Below are positions 35,690 to 46,479 of a DNA stretch of 64,000 nucleotides, in pieces. This DNA comes from Bretschneidera sinensis (lineage: Eukaryota; Streptophyta; Magnoliopsida; Brassicales; Akaniaceae). Location: contig CM043700.1 in NCBI GenBank assembly GCA_023935145.1, positions 99,056,400-99,120,399 on the forward strand, read 5' to 3'. The position numbers and the translations under genes were made by a program. Below the pieces are notes generated by a model. That model was not told the DNA's origin. It saw nothing but the letters and a program-made list of their open reading frames with translations, and did not search any database. How positions within the stretch are numbered: the stretch's first letter is position 1; the number at the start of each line of letters is the position of its first letter.

Positions 35690-35938
35690 GATGCATGATG
35701 GTGTGGCTGTGCGTGTAGGGTAGAGGTAATCCTAAAGTGTCCTAGCAACATTTTCATTACGATTATCGGCCATGTTAACAAAATCCTCTAAATTTTTGTG
35801 TGGGGGTGCACTATGGTTTGATCTAGGTGAGGTTTCACCAATGGAGGTGGAAGGAGAGGGTAACTCTAATTCGGATCCTCTAATGAATCTACCTCACGAA
35901 TTTTTCGTTTTAAGCATGCACCAATTAATTTAGAGGGC

Positions 35939-36124
35939 AAATAAATAAATAAAATAGAGTAATAAATAAATAAACAAATAATTAAAACAAAATATTAAAC
36001 AAATAAATAAAACAGAATAATAAACAAATAAATAAAACAGAGTAATAAACAGATAAATAAAACAGAATAATAAACAGATAAATAAAAACAGAATAATAAA
36101 CAAATAAATAAAAACAGAATAACA
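35939..36124. repeat. A-rich tandem repeat in the 5' leader of element B
   Basis: Units of about 26-28 bases built on AATAAACAAATAAATAAAAC repeat about seven times. They lie between the primer site and gag, in the untranslated leader of the element's RNA. Confidence 0.85.
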
Positions 36125-36258
36125 AAAAAAATTAGAAAATCAAAACAAAGGTAAAGGAACAATATTATCGTATTTACAAACTGCTGAAAATAAAAATATT
36201 TACAATTCTTCTACCGTCACACTCAAAGTTGACAAGTTTCCTTGTACTTAAGTGCGTT

Positions 36259-36276
36259 TCCCCGGCAACGGCGCCA
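36259..36276 (-). promoter_or_regulatory. Primer-binding site of element B
   Basis: TGGCGCCGTTGCCGGGGA on the minus strand, a few bases inside the 5' LTR, is the site of the Athila-like type and nearly the same as in element A. Confidence 0.88.
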
Positions 36277-36281
36277 AAATT

Positions 36282-37924
36282 TGATTACGCCCAAAGTATA
36301 ACACGGTTATTGTAGTACGACTTTGGGGTGTCGATTCCATAGGGAAACAAGTTAAGTACAAAGGAAAATGTGTGAACCTTAAAATGAACGATAAAATTTA
36401 CACGAAAGATTTTTGGGTTTTGATGGTGAAATAATGTAAGAAAATTTGCGTAAATATAAAGGAAATATAAATAAGAAATAACAAGATTCCGGGAATCCTC
36501 CTTAGGTTCGTTCCCTATTTCCACTCTTGATTCAATTGATTTTATCTCGATTGCAAGTTTCACATCCCAAACAAGCAATCGGAATATATTCAATCAAGCA
36601 CATTTATAACTCTAATATAATTGCTACAAATTACTCATTGATTTTGGTTCAAACACACATGACCGATCTTAAAGATTATCAAGAAACGACAATATATCTT
36701 AAAATACAACATCGCAGTAATGGACAATCAATAAAATAAATCCACCGGAATCAATCACATCCAAACAACCTCAAAGGAGGAGAAGGATGCAATCACCGGA
36801 TTAAGAGAGTCTAAAAGAAGAAGAATAAAAAGTACATCTATCACATGAACTCAAATCCTTCTTACTTAATCAATGAATAATTTACAAACAATATTCAACA
36901 ATAAATCCGTACAACCGAATCAAGAATAGGAAATAAGGAACAATAAATCCCTAAGGATTCATCCTTTTCCCTTGTATGAAGACTAGTTGGCCATGGAAAT
37001 CAAGGTGGAAGAACAATAAGGATGCTCTCCCTTTGATTTGGCCATGAAGTTCAAGGTGGAAGAACAATATTGATGTTGTCCCCCTTGATTTGCAGCCAAA
37101 GAAAACTTGGAAAGAAAATGGAAGAATGCTGGATTTGGATCCCTTGGATCCTCTCTTTTTTTTTCTCTTCCTTGCTTTCTCTCTTCAATTCTTTGAATGC
37201 CCGGCTGCACACTCCTTAAAGAGTTATTTATAGATTACAAGTAGTAGCTAGGGGTAATTTGGTCTTGGAAAAATGGCACATGCTCACCCTAATCAGGTCA
37301 AGAGGCGAGTGGGCCGTGTAGTGCATCTGGGCCTGTTGTGCTGGCCTGAACTGTTTCCACTAAAACTGCCATAACTTTCTCTAGAAAAATCCTTTTTATG
37401 AACCGTAAAATTATCCAGAAAATAGACTTTCGGATATTTCTAAGAATATATGGTTCATCTCCTGGTTCTTCCTACATCAGTACAGTTTAATCTGAAAAGG
37501 TGATTGATCTGTACGAGAAATTCTGGCAATTTAGTGTAAGCTTGTATGCAGAAGTGCACGCACTAGTGTGCTTACCCTTAACTTGCTCGAAAGTGATGCA
37601 CACACTTGTGTGCAGTCTTTTGACTCAATTTAATTCATTAATCCAATCTTGGTTTAGACGAAAATCATCTTTAAATCATGTTTGGACATGTCTAAACCTT
37701 GAAGAAATACCAACATCAACATGCAAGAACTTTTGGTGCTTTAAACATAGATTGCTTTATCATCTCTTTTGGACTCAAAGCACTTGAAAATGCATCGAAA
37801 TAGATCAATGATCCAAAAAGGATACTTTAGAATTGTTAAGGCAAAAACGAGTAATAAAACCCTAGATCAACCTTAGCATGCTAACAAATAAGCATTGTTT
37901 AGATGAATTTTATGGTTCTTATTA
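36282..37924 (-). repeat. 5' LTR of element B
   Basis: 1643 bp, the partner of 30973-32613. On the plus strand the outer tip reads TTATTA instead of TTATCA, so the canonical CA is lost by one substitution, while the GTGCG duplication follows exactly. Confidence 0.93.
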
Positions 37925-38046
37925 GTGCGGTACTGGTTTCGAAGACTCCCTTAGCGGTGTTCCTGGTGGTGTTTCTAGGTGGCATGGCAACAGATGAGTT
38001 CTTTAGATTTCTTCACTTCTACTAGCTAGCGAGAGATTACTTTGCT

Positions 38047-38068
38047 TCCCACAAGCAGCGCCAATCTA
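38047..38068 (-). promoter_or_regulatory. Primer-binding site of element C
   Basis: On the minus strand TGGCGCTGCTTGTGGGAAG lies a few bases inside the 5' LTR. It occupies the tRNA-primer position; the priming tRNA was not identified. Confidence 0.65.
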
Positions 38069-38069
38069 T

Positions 38070-38569
38070 TGATGCCGCAAATCTGCTGCTGAGCTGGACC
38101 TTTGGGATTCCACAGTCTGCACAAAGAAAGAGGGATGAACTAAAGAGTCACTAGAGAAAATGGGGGTGATGGCTCCAAGGACTCTCCGATGCCTTTATCA
38201 GTGCGAGGTTTTGAGAAAATGGAAGGGGTTGTGGTATTAGTGTTTCAATGTTGAACTTGAATGTGTCTTGAGATCTACATACCTTGGGGCTTTTATAATG
38301 GTTCAGGGGGCAAGCTAACCACGTGCTCAAGATAGTGCGATTCCTGACATCCCGCTTCTCTGGCGAAGGGTCTTATTGCGTGTTTAGGTACGACGTAGTC
38401 CCTGAAATCTTGCTTCTATTCTTGTGTGTGAGAAGTATGCGAATAATTATGGCTTCGTCATCTTACCGTTACGTGCCCGTTATTGACGCAGCCAAGTGTC
38501 ATTCAGTCATTGGAGGGGAGTTATCCACGTTTCACCAGGCTATTGGAGAGTGAATTATTCGCTAAATCA
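38070..38569 (-). repeat. 5' LTR of element C
   Basis: 500 bp, the partner of 14082-14581, sharing the segments CACAAAGAAAGAGGGAT and CATACCTTGGGGCT among others. The two copies are now almost 24 kb apart because of insertions A and B. Confidence 0.92.
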
Positions 38570-40665
38570 ATTGTGTTTGGCAAAAAAAGGAGTTGTTGTG
38601 CAATACATGAAGCACTAAAGCCAAATGGTGAAGGCATGTAGGCCAATCATGACTATTATATACATCCGATTTCGTTCCAAATATTAAAACGAATCACATG
38701 TGGGGGTCGATGATAAAACTTTGGTCCTAAGATACTCAAGATGGATGAATGAATTTTAAAAAATTGGATTTGAACAATAATTGGTTAAATGGACTCAAAA
38801 CTACACCAAAAAAAAAAAAAAAAAAAAAAAAAAAAGAAACCAAAATCTGGTAAAAAATGAAACAAAACCTAAAAAGGGAATACCCAACCGACCGGCTAAT
38901 CTAGGAGTTGGACTGGGCTCTTAGGAAAATCGCTCGGGCATGTCCTCTTCCAATTTCCTTTTTTTGCCAAAATTCGTCAAAATTGCATATCTTGGTCCAA
39001 AAAGCAGTATTATTTTGTGTAGGATTAGTTTTCTTTCTCTTTCAAGACGACTTAGCCCTAAGCAAACCTATTCCTATATATATCCCCCTAGATACACAAA
39101 ACACATAGACAAAAGATAAGAACTAGAGTTTTTTTAAATAAATAGACCTTTAGAATTCCCAACAATTTTTTTATCCCATAAAACCCGAAATCACCCCCTA
39201 AAATCCTTAAACTTTCAAAGAAATACTTTTTCCACAAATCCTAGCCTCCATCGAAATAAAAAATACGAACCCTAAATTTTCCTACACTAATTTTCTAAAC
39301 AAATTCAAGTTCCTATGTGAATTCATCTGTCAAGCACTCAACTTCCATTATTTGAGGACAATCCACACCACACGTGGAAAATCACTTCCGTTCCTAGATT
39401 AAATTTTCAATGTTAATCCCTCCACAACAAGTGGAGGGATCGAATTGCAAAAGGTAAATTACTTCCTTTTAGTAATTTAATTTTCTTTGTCAACATGATG
39501 ATTATTTATTTTGAACCACCATGAATTAATATGCTTATTCATGATTTATTGTTCGCGTCCTCATATGTCATATAGAAATATGCTTTAGATTTGCATTCGA
39601 CTTTGGTAAGTCATATAGATTAGGGTTCTTTGCATCTAAACAATTATTAAAATAGTGTGTCACTTAGAAAATATTTTGGGATTGTTATGCATAATTATAT
39701 GTCATCTAGAATAGGATTTTAAAAAAAAAATTGTGAGCTGAATTTCATTATAAACCAACTAAAACACGTAAAACTCGAAACTACCAAAACAACACCAGAT
39801 ACTTTATTGATAAGGGAATTTGGTTCCCTTTAAAATCAAATTGCAACTCCAAAGTACCCATTATCTTTGCTTTGTATTTATATGACGTGTCCAATGAAAA
39901 TGTGTCCCTAGGTAAGACCTAATACCACATACATTGAGATATCAAACAAATGAAGTCTAACACTTAAAAGTATGCCCTCCTTGGGAGCCTCTTTATTACT
40001 TATAAAGAATTATGTTGGACCTAACAAGTTCTAATCCTTCTATATACCATCATATTCCAATCCTTACCCTCACTTATTCATCCTTCAAAGGGAATGGCAT
40101 TGGGTATTAATCTTAGAGTCTTGGGTAGGGGTGAGCATGGGTCGGTTTTGGTCGGTTTAGTCTAAAAATTCAACCCAACCCATTTATATCGAGTTGAAAA
40201 AATCTCAACCCAACCCAACCCATGAACCCATCCAACCTCAACTCAACCCAACCCATTCTAATCGGTTTGGGTCGGTTTGGGTCACCGGGTTGATATATTT
40301 TTTCTACTAAAAAATTAAATTATACATATTACATAACAAAAAAATATTATACTAAATCCAAAACCAAATCCATACATATTGCAAGTAAAAGTTGTATGCA
40401 TCAGCTTTATATAAACTATTCAATACTTTTGTTAACATCTTGGATATTGTTATGAAAACAAGCATTAACAGATACCCTTTCCAACATACAACACATCAAA
40501 ATTCACCAACCAAACGAGATGACTAGAAGCACAACAAACACTTTCCAGCATACAGCACACAAAAACTCTTTCAATTTTGTAGAATGATTGTAAACCAGCC
40601 TTAAAGTCTTCGTGATCTAATTCCTACATAGTGTCACACGTATATATCAGATAAAAACAATAAAG

Positions 40666-41339
40666 TCAACGAAAATATAGAAAGCTAAAATTGATTTTTT
40701 TTAGGATTCTTAGGAAGAATATATAATTAATGTTTTGCACAGAAGTCCATGTGTCCATTGTTAGGCAAACTCTTTGAGATTCTTTACGCAAAAGATCTCT
40801 TATCTTTTTTTTCTCAGCATAATAAAGTGTCATGCAATCTCTAGCTATCGTAAATCTTGAAGGAATTTTAAATTTCGGTTGCAATGAGGCAACAAAATCC
40901 TTAAAACCTTCATGTTCTACAAACTTAAAAGGTAATTCATCAACAATGACCATTCTAGCAAGTAGGGTTCTAGATACTTCATGATCAAAACTTTTTGCCA
41001 CACCCGAAATATTCAAAGTAGTAGTACCATCTTTTGCCATAGTTTGATAATCTGACAAAGTCTTTTGTTTCTTGCACTTAATATTATAAGGATACTTAGT
41101 ATACCTATTCAAATGTTTCCACATTGTACTAGTACCATTATTACTATGACAAGCATAAGTTTGCCCACAATAATTATATGTAGCTCTCTCATTTTCAGAT
41201 TTTTCACTTTCAATCGAAGTAAAATGTTCCCACACATCTGATGTTCTTTTAGGAGGTTTTTTGCTTGAGTCACTCACCTTTTCTTTTGAAGCTGCACTTT
41301 TTTTGAAGTTAAAAATAAATCATTGGGGTTATCTGCCAT
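40666..41339 (-). pseudogene. hAT transposase N-terminal fragment with BED-type zinc finger
   Basis: An ATG at 41339 starts MADNPNDLFLTSKK, which runs to a stop just before the main frame at 41277. A one- or two-base frameshift there would join them. The main frame (about 203 codons) has the BED-finger pattern SDVWEHFTSIES, then YNYCGQTYACHSNNGTSTMW and KHL. One expected zinc cysteine (before NYC) is Tyr. It continues with the RNase H-fold start: HEVSRTLLARMVIVDELPF, FKDFVASLQPKFKIPSR and QRVCLTMDTWTS. After WTS an AT-rich sequence (possibly an intron) leads to a stop. The catalytic remainder and the C-terminal dimerisation domain are missing. Confidence 0.85.
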
Positions 41340-42088
41340 ACTTGATAGTTGACAATTAACACCTGTATCAAAAATAAACAAATAAAAGTTAACATTTAAA
41401 TCATAAACAAAGAAATCGCGCCAACCCAACTTAACCAGTGGAAATCATAAATTTAAGGATCAAGTTTACACTTAACATTGAAATTTAATATACCAAGTAA
41501 GTTTCGTGTTGCTTTTTCATCTACAAGTTTCCTCTATTAATTAACTGTACTTTTACTTTTTTGGCTGTATATAGATTAAAGAATTGGATATATGATAGGT
41601 TTTTCTTATTTGAAAAAATATTCCACCAGCTACTTTTTGGATGAAGATTGCTGACTATTTAATTTTGTAGGTACTGATCCTAAAACAAATATGATAAACT
41701 GATAACATGAGTTTTTAATAGTCCATATGCATCGCAAATGAATTTATTATAGAATTAATTAAATTTGTGATAAATCCTATAAAAAAAATTTGCAAAACCT
41801 TTTTGGATAATGCATGGAAAAAGATGGATTTTTCATTAGGAAGGTTTAGTTGATTGGTATTATAGTTTGATGCTGACATTCAGCTCCGATATGGATTTTT
41901 TTTATGTGAACAAATTTAAACTTTGGAGTAGCTAAAACAAAGTAGACAAATAAAGAGAAAAACATTAACTTTATTTTGTATGCTATATTTGAGTGGGGGA
42001 AATGATCGCAATCCATTACGAAAGTTAGTTTGGCAGAGGTGCTGCAAATGTCAGTTTCTATTTTCATGAATGGGAAAGATTGATTTTT

Positions 42089-42092
<4 letters not shown>

Positions 42093-42134
<42 letters not shown>
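42093..42134. repeat. (TA)n microsatellite inside the hAT element
   Basis: About 21 TA units. No flanking direct repeat is obvious. Confidence 0.95.
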
Positions 42135-42136
<2 letters not shown>

Positions 42137-42863
42137 GATAAGGATACGGTAATCACTGTATTATATATCTTTAAAATTGTTGAAATCAAACTCATTGAAC
42201 TGTTAATTGTCTTGCTTGACATGAAGCCTGACATTGCAAGTGTAACAGTAACATGGAAATAAGTTTTGCTTCCTTGATGCAGGTGACTTGAGTTTGACCA
42301 ACAAACAATAAAGTAAAGGAAAGTTTTTGCAAATTTTTTTGGATAGTAACATGAAAAAAGAAGATTACATAGTACTGCAAAGTGCATACCTTTTTTGCTT
42401 TCTCCGACCAAACTTCAGATTTTCAAGAGAGCCACACAGCCCCTACAAAGAAACGGAAGAAAGAGATAATGAGGAGACTGAAATTCTCAATCAGAGAGGC
42501 TAGGTTTAGTGAATTGTAATTTTTTTTTTCCAAAATACCCATCATTCTATTATCTAATTACAACAAGCTATGCCCTATTTGGCTGTTTGGATTTGGATTG
42601 TGCTACATATAATTTTACTCATTCATTATACTATAATTATTTAAACATAATTTTATATTTAATAAATACAATATATATATATATAATATAATTATATATT
42701 TGACCGGGTTACCGGTTTGGGTCGGTTTAAAAATTTTGAACCCATGACCCAACCCAACCCACTGGGTTCAAAAAAATTTCAACCCAACCCAACCCAACCC
42801 ATTATATCAGTTTGAGTCGGGTCGACGGGTCAACTGGGTTCCATGCTCACCCCTAGTCTTGGG

Positions 42864-44069
42864 TATGGCGAAAAGGAGCGGTACCTATAGTTGACGACTC
42901 CACTAGGGAGATTTAACCTCAATTTGTTCTTGGAAAAATATTTAAAAATTTACTTGGATTTATTTTTGCTACACTTTACTTGCACACTTACAATTATCCT
43001 TGTTCTTGCTTAGGTGGAGTAGGTTGGAGGCTTATTACTCATTCAGTATCTTGGTGTGATCCTTATCCACTTTCATCAACCCTTAGTGTGTGATATGATT
43101 CACTCAGTCATGTCAAGGTAATGAAGTTTTGTTACTGTGTTCATACCCTTGTGGTCCACCTAATTTAGCCACTCGAAGAGCATAAGGGAAACCTTCTAAC
43201 CATGGGGTATTGAGCCATCTGAAGTTATAAGGTGGAGCTCACCCGAATAGATAAATCCTATAACCATCTTTCTAAGATGGGGACCTTTATTATCCCTTTG
43301 CTTGCTTGAAGAATGTGTTTGACTCACCTCACATACTGAAAGATAAAAATTGATTATTTGATAACATGCTTGGGTCATAACATATTGACTGCTTGTTTCA
43401 AGATCTTGTTTGATTAAAGTCAAATTAAATTTAGAAAAAAACAAAACTAATTTCTAGCTTTGAGTTGATATGAAGATTGTCGTAGATAAATAATGTTTAA
43501 TTGACACCAATATATTATCCACATTAGATTTGGAGCCCAAATTGATTGGGTTTTAATCCAAAAAGCTTTTGCATACGCAAATTTAATTAAACATTGTCAA
43601 AACCCCTAGTGATCAAGTAGAGTGGATCTGTTTCAAAAGGGGTTAAAATTTTTCATATTTAACCTTATTTACTTAGGCCCAATGGATGTAGTTTCAATTA
43701 TCTTGGGCTTAACTCTTGTTGAATGGATATTGATCTCAATCCAACACTATTTGACTATGCGAAAATTAAATCAAAGATAAGACAAAACAACAAGTTTGGA
43801 CTTTGATAAATTTAAGCTGGGCTTAATCAAATAAAATCTTCATACATTGCATAGTTTTGTTTCTATCATTTGGACTAAGATACACACACCTCAAGTCGAA
43901 TTTAACGTATTTAATGGGCCTCTCGCATTCAACATATCTTTAAAAAAAACTTGAGACCTAATGATATGGCGAAAGTAATACTAAGTATAGGAAAACAAGA
44001 AAACAATGCGTTAAACTTAAGCACTTAAATTGGGGCTTTCTCTTTGTTTTGATATTAAGAATCTATAGA
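42864..44069. other. Region between D copies, no gene recognised
   Basis: After the primer-like site at 42891 the sequence is AT-rich with no retroviral domain or plant gene. It is probably the untranslated internal part of the D element, left after internal loss or unequal recombination. Confidence 0.45.
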
Positions 44070-44447
44070 AAATCAATTTCATTTCAAATATTAGAATGAA
44101 TCACGTGTGGAGTCCGATGATAAAATTTTGGTCCCAAAAAATTTCAAATGGATAGCTATATAGTGAAAAATTAATTTTGGACAATAATTGATAAAAAAAA
44201 AAACTCGAACCAAATCAATCCGGATTAAAACGAAACAAAACAAGCCTAAACAAAGAAAAAATTTAGACCAAAGGACCCGACCTAACTAGTCTGCTAAGCC
44301 ATGGGGCCGGTTAATCGCGTCCCATGATCGGCTGAATAGGTCTCGGGTCTGACTATTGCGCTGCCTTAGTTTTTTGTTTGTGTGATGGCATACTTTGGAA
44401 TTCGACATTTTGGTTCTAGAAACCCTAAAAGTGACGTGAAACCCTAG

Positions 44448-45231
44448 TGTTGGTATTTGTCTAAGGATTAAACGGGAGAAGAAATTCAGCATGTTCAGCA
44501 TCAGGTCGCGCTGCAACATAGCCTTCCCCAGGCTACGGCACCCAAAAGGATGAAGAAGTGTGCCTTGCTTCGGGCCGTGGCCAGCCCTGTTTTGGGCCGC
44601 GGCGCTAGGCACACTAGTACATGGTTTTTAAGCCTTCTCAAATGATGCGTGGAGCATGGTTAAAACACACAGCTTTTCTTAGATTCTTAAAGAGCCATGG
44701 GTCTTTGGTTCTTAAGATCTAAGGGTGGAGATTGATCTCCAAGATTAGATGAGGAAGTCATTGCCCTATAAAAATGGTCATCTAGGAGCCATTTAAAGTG
44801 TGATGAATGTGACTGATGTGAATGACATGTGAGTGTGTGTGAAATAGAACACATGGGTGTGTGAGAGTGCAAAGACACTAAACACAGGAGAGACTCATTC
44901 AAGAGAGGCTGGTTGTTTAGAGAGAGAGTAGTATAGATTGGGGAGAAGGGCTTTGTAATAGTTCCTTATCACTTTTTGTTTTCTCTTCTTTCGTTCTTCA
45001 AGAACTTGAGATTCTTGAAGAGGTGTTGTAGTAACTTGTAAAGAACCATTGATTTAGTGCAGAGAGTTCAGAGGAACTCACGGGGACGTAGGCTATTGGC
45101 TAACCTCAATAAAAATTGCTATGTTCTTTCTTTTCTTTGATTTCTGTTTCTGTTTCCGATCATTATAAGTCACTCTAGACTTAAGTGTTTGGAAGATCAC
45201 CACCTGGGCATCTTGAGGTGATTTCCTATGA
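44448..45231 (+). repeat. 5' LTR of the copia element
   Basis: 784 bp. Its end TTTCCTATGA is altered relative to TTTTCCAACA in the partner. It lacks about 41 bp found in the other LTR near 49220 and lacks the solo LTR. Confidence 0.9.
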
Positions 45232-45232
45232 G

Positions 45233-45277
45233 TAGTATCAGAGCAAGAAGAGATACCACCAATAGTGGTATCAGAGC
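45233..45277 (+). promoter_or_regulatory. Primer-binding sites of the copia element
   Basis: TAGTATCAGAGC (45233-45244) lies directly after the LTR. A perfect TGGTATCAGAGC, complementary to the 3' end of initiator methionine tRNA, lies at 45266-45277, about 35 bases further in. Confidence 0.75.
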
Positions 45278-45603
45278 CAAGATTGACGGGTATCGGAGTA
45301 AGAACAAGGGGTTATCGAAGTAAGACTCCAAGAATCAAAGGTCAACTTCTAAGGTAATTTAAGAATGGAGTAGAGATTTATATCTAATCATGTTCTTGAG
45401 GTGATTCAAGAACGAAGTAGAGATCAATATCTGATCGTGTTCTCGAAGTGATTTAAGAATGGAGTAGAGATCAAGATTTGATCGTGTTCTTGAGGGTGAT
45501 TCAAGAACCATATTGAAATCAATCTTCAATTGTGTTCTTGAGATTTAGAAGAAGTTGGAAAGCAATTGTGGGTGCTGCATAAATCTGGGATTTTCTCCGC
45601 AAG

Positions 45604-46400
45604 ATGGGTTCAAACTTCATTGTTGAGAAGTTTAATGGAAAATGAGACTTTGCTCTTTGGAAGCGGAAGATCAAGGCTGTTCTTATGCAACAGAAGGTGG
45701 ACTTGGCTATTGGAGAAGAAGATGTTTTTCCAGCAAGTACCACGGAGGTCCAGCGGAATGAGATGAAGAAGATGGCGTACAACACCATCTTTCTGCACAT
45801 GTCAGATAATGTCACAAGGGAGTATGGAGACTCGAAAGATCCAGTTGTCATTTGGAATAAGCTAGATGAGTTGTTTCTTGCCAAGACTCTCCCTAATAAG
45901 AGGTATCGTCGTAAACAAATCTTTGCTTTTAAAATGGATCCTAATAAAGAGTTGCAAGATAATCTTGATGCCAAGATGAGGAGAGCATCAAGTGGAGAAA
46001 GGCTATTCGCTAGAGGAAGGCCTGCAACTTGGTATGGCAGCAACATACATGGCTACTACTGGGATAAAGGTAGATGAGAAAGCCATGGGAAAGCGTACAA
46101 CAACATACATGGATACTACCAGGACAAAAGTAGAGGAGAAAGCCATGGGAGAGCGTATAATAACATCATGGCTACTACCGGGACAGAAGTATAGGAGAAA
46201 GCCATGGGAAAGCTCATAGTAACATACATGGCTACTACTGGGATAGAGGTAGAGGAGAAAGCCATGGGAGAGCACACTCCAAACTGAGATTTGGAGGGAA
46301 GAGATGCTTCTCTTGCCATAAGGAGGGTCATTTCAAGAAAGATTGCAAGAAGATGATGAGGGATGAGGGATGAGGGAGGAAGCCATACCAAGAATGGAGA
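45604..46400 (+). pseudogene. Copia gag
   Basis: It starts MGSNFIVEKFNGK, then a TGA replaces the expected Asn codon, followed by DFALWKRKIKAVLMQQ, VWNKLDELFLAKTLPNK-like sequence and a Gly/Arg-rich repeat region. The zinc knuckle CFSCHKEGHFKKDC lies near 46301-46345. Gag forms the particle and binds RNA. Frame changes occur before the 60-bp repeats. Confidence 0.82.
46020..46275 (+). repeat. 60-bp coding tandem repeat in copia gag, 4 copies
   Basis: The motif GAGAAAGCCATGGGA recurs at 46078, 46138, 46197 and 46257 with 59-60 bp spacing. In frame it encodes a 20-residue unit of SRGESHGRAYNNIHGYY type just before the zinc knuckle. Confidence 0.88.
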
Positions 46401-46479
46401 GGCTTCGGTTGCTAAGGGAGAATAACAAGATGATGATGTTCTTATTGTGTGCTCAAGTGTGAGCAAGGGGTAAGAAGGC

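Larger units (their letters stand above)
30973..37924 (-). mobile_element. Element B: gag-only LTR retrotransposon (TR-GAG-like, Athila-related)
   Basis: The LTRs at 30973-32613 (1641 bp) and 36282-37924 (1643 bp) are bounded by the exact duplication GTGCG (30968-30972 and 37925-37929). The element is 6952 bp. The primer site TGGCGCCGTTGCCGGGGA lies at 36259-36276 and a purine tract GTAGGGAGTTG (minus) at 32614-32624. The only coding region is a gag. No protease, RT or integrase is seen. Terminal-repeat elements carrying only gag are a known non-autonomous class in plants. Its LTR starts TGATAAG on the minus strand, like element A's. It interrupts gag of element C. Confidence 0.93.
29900..37985 (-). 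pseudogene. Element C gag, split by element B
   Basis: The start codon is at 37985 (MPPRNTTRNTAKG). After about 20 codons the frame meets element B and continues from 30972. It includes GKSRGGFSSKNNLGLDK, KPYDGSTNPLDYF, MLHRHFNPVIYQVFPLTLEK, AAGMWYSWLKPRSIDTFKEL and SYVFASHFFNSKGPKDFGKP, the capsid region of Tat-group gag, then FKNRLRSRIFSSKL. Gag forms the virus-like particle. Stops (for example shortly after the B junction) show decay. The exact continuation of the frame across B plus one GTGCG copy supports the nesting order. Confidence 0.82.
14082..38569 (-). mobile_element. Element C: Tat-lineage Ty3/gypsy retrotransposon, host of two nested insertions
   Basis: The 500-bp direct LTRs (14082-14581 and 38070-38569) both start TGATGCC and end with ATCA. 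The 5-mers TTTGT (14077-14081) and ATTGT (38570-38574) are the likely target duplication, with one mismatch. The minus-strand order is LTR, primer site, gag, protease, RT-RNase H, second RNase H, integrase, antisense ORF, minisatellite, purine tract, LTR. An antisense reading frame plus tandem repeats between pol and the 3' LTR are known traits of the Tat lineage (Retand, Grande, Ogre relatives). Removing A and B with their duplications leaves about 10.3 kb. Many stops and lost integrase residues mean it is not autonomous today. Confidence 0.92.
40126..42855 (-). mobile_element. hAT-superfamily transposon, internally truncated (2.73 kb)
   Basis: The ends TAGGGGTGAGCATGG and CCATGCTCACCCCTA are perfect inverted repeats. 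They are bounded by the exact 8-bp duplication GTCTTGGG (40118-40125 and 42856-42863). Subterminal CAACCCAACCC and GGGTCGGTTTGGGTC motifs are dense at both ends, as expected for transposase binding arrays. It encodes only the N-terminal part of a transposase, so it cannot move by itself. It splits copy 1 of repeat D. Confidence 0.92.
38640..42890 (+). repeat. LTR-like repeat D, copy 1 (split by a hAT transposon)
   Basis: From about 38640 to 40125 and again from 42856 the sequence is collinear with copy 2 (44070-44447 plus 50481-52100). Shared segments include AATCACATGTGGGGGTCGAT, ATAAGGGAATTTGGTTCCCT and ACTTATAAAG. A 27-base A run is at 38809-38835. Directly after it, TTGACGACTCCACTAGGGA (42891-42909) looks like a tRNA-type primer site, so D is probably a Ty3/gypsy LTR in plus orientation. 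The 5' boundary is uncertain. Confidence 0.6.

Noticed and set aside
30976..36593. Pair of about 102-codon hydrophobic frames on the minus strand (30976-31284, 36285-36593)
   Set aside because: They are conserved only because they lie at the same place in the two LTRs of element B; no family resemblance.
45519..46046. 175-codon minus-strand frame
   Set aside because: It is antisense to copia gag, whose plus-strand reading has the expected domain order.
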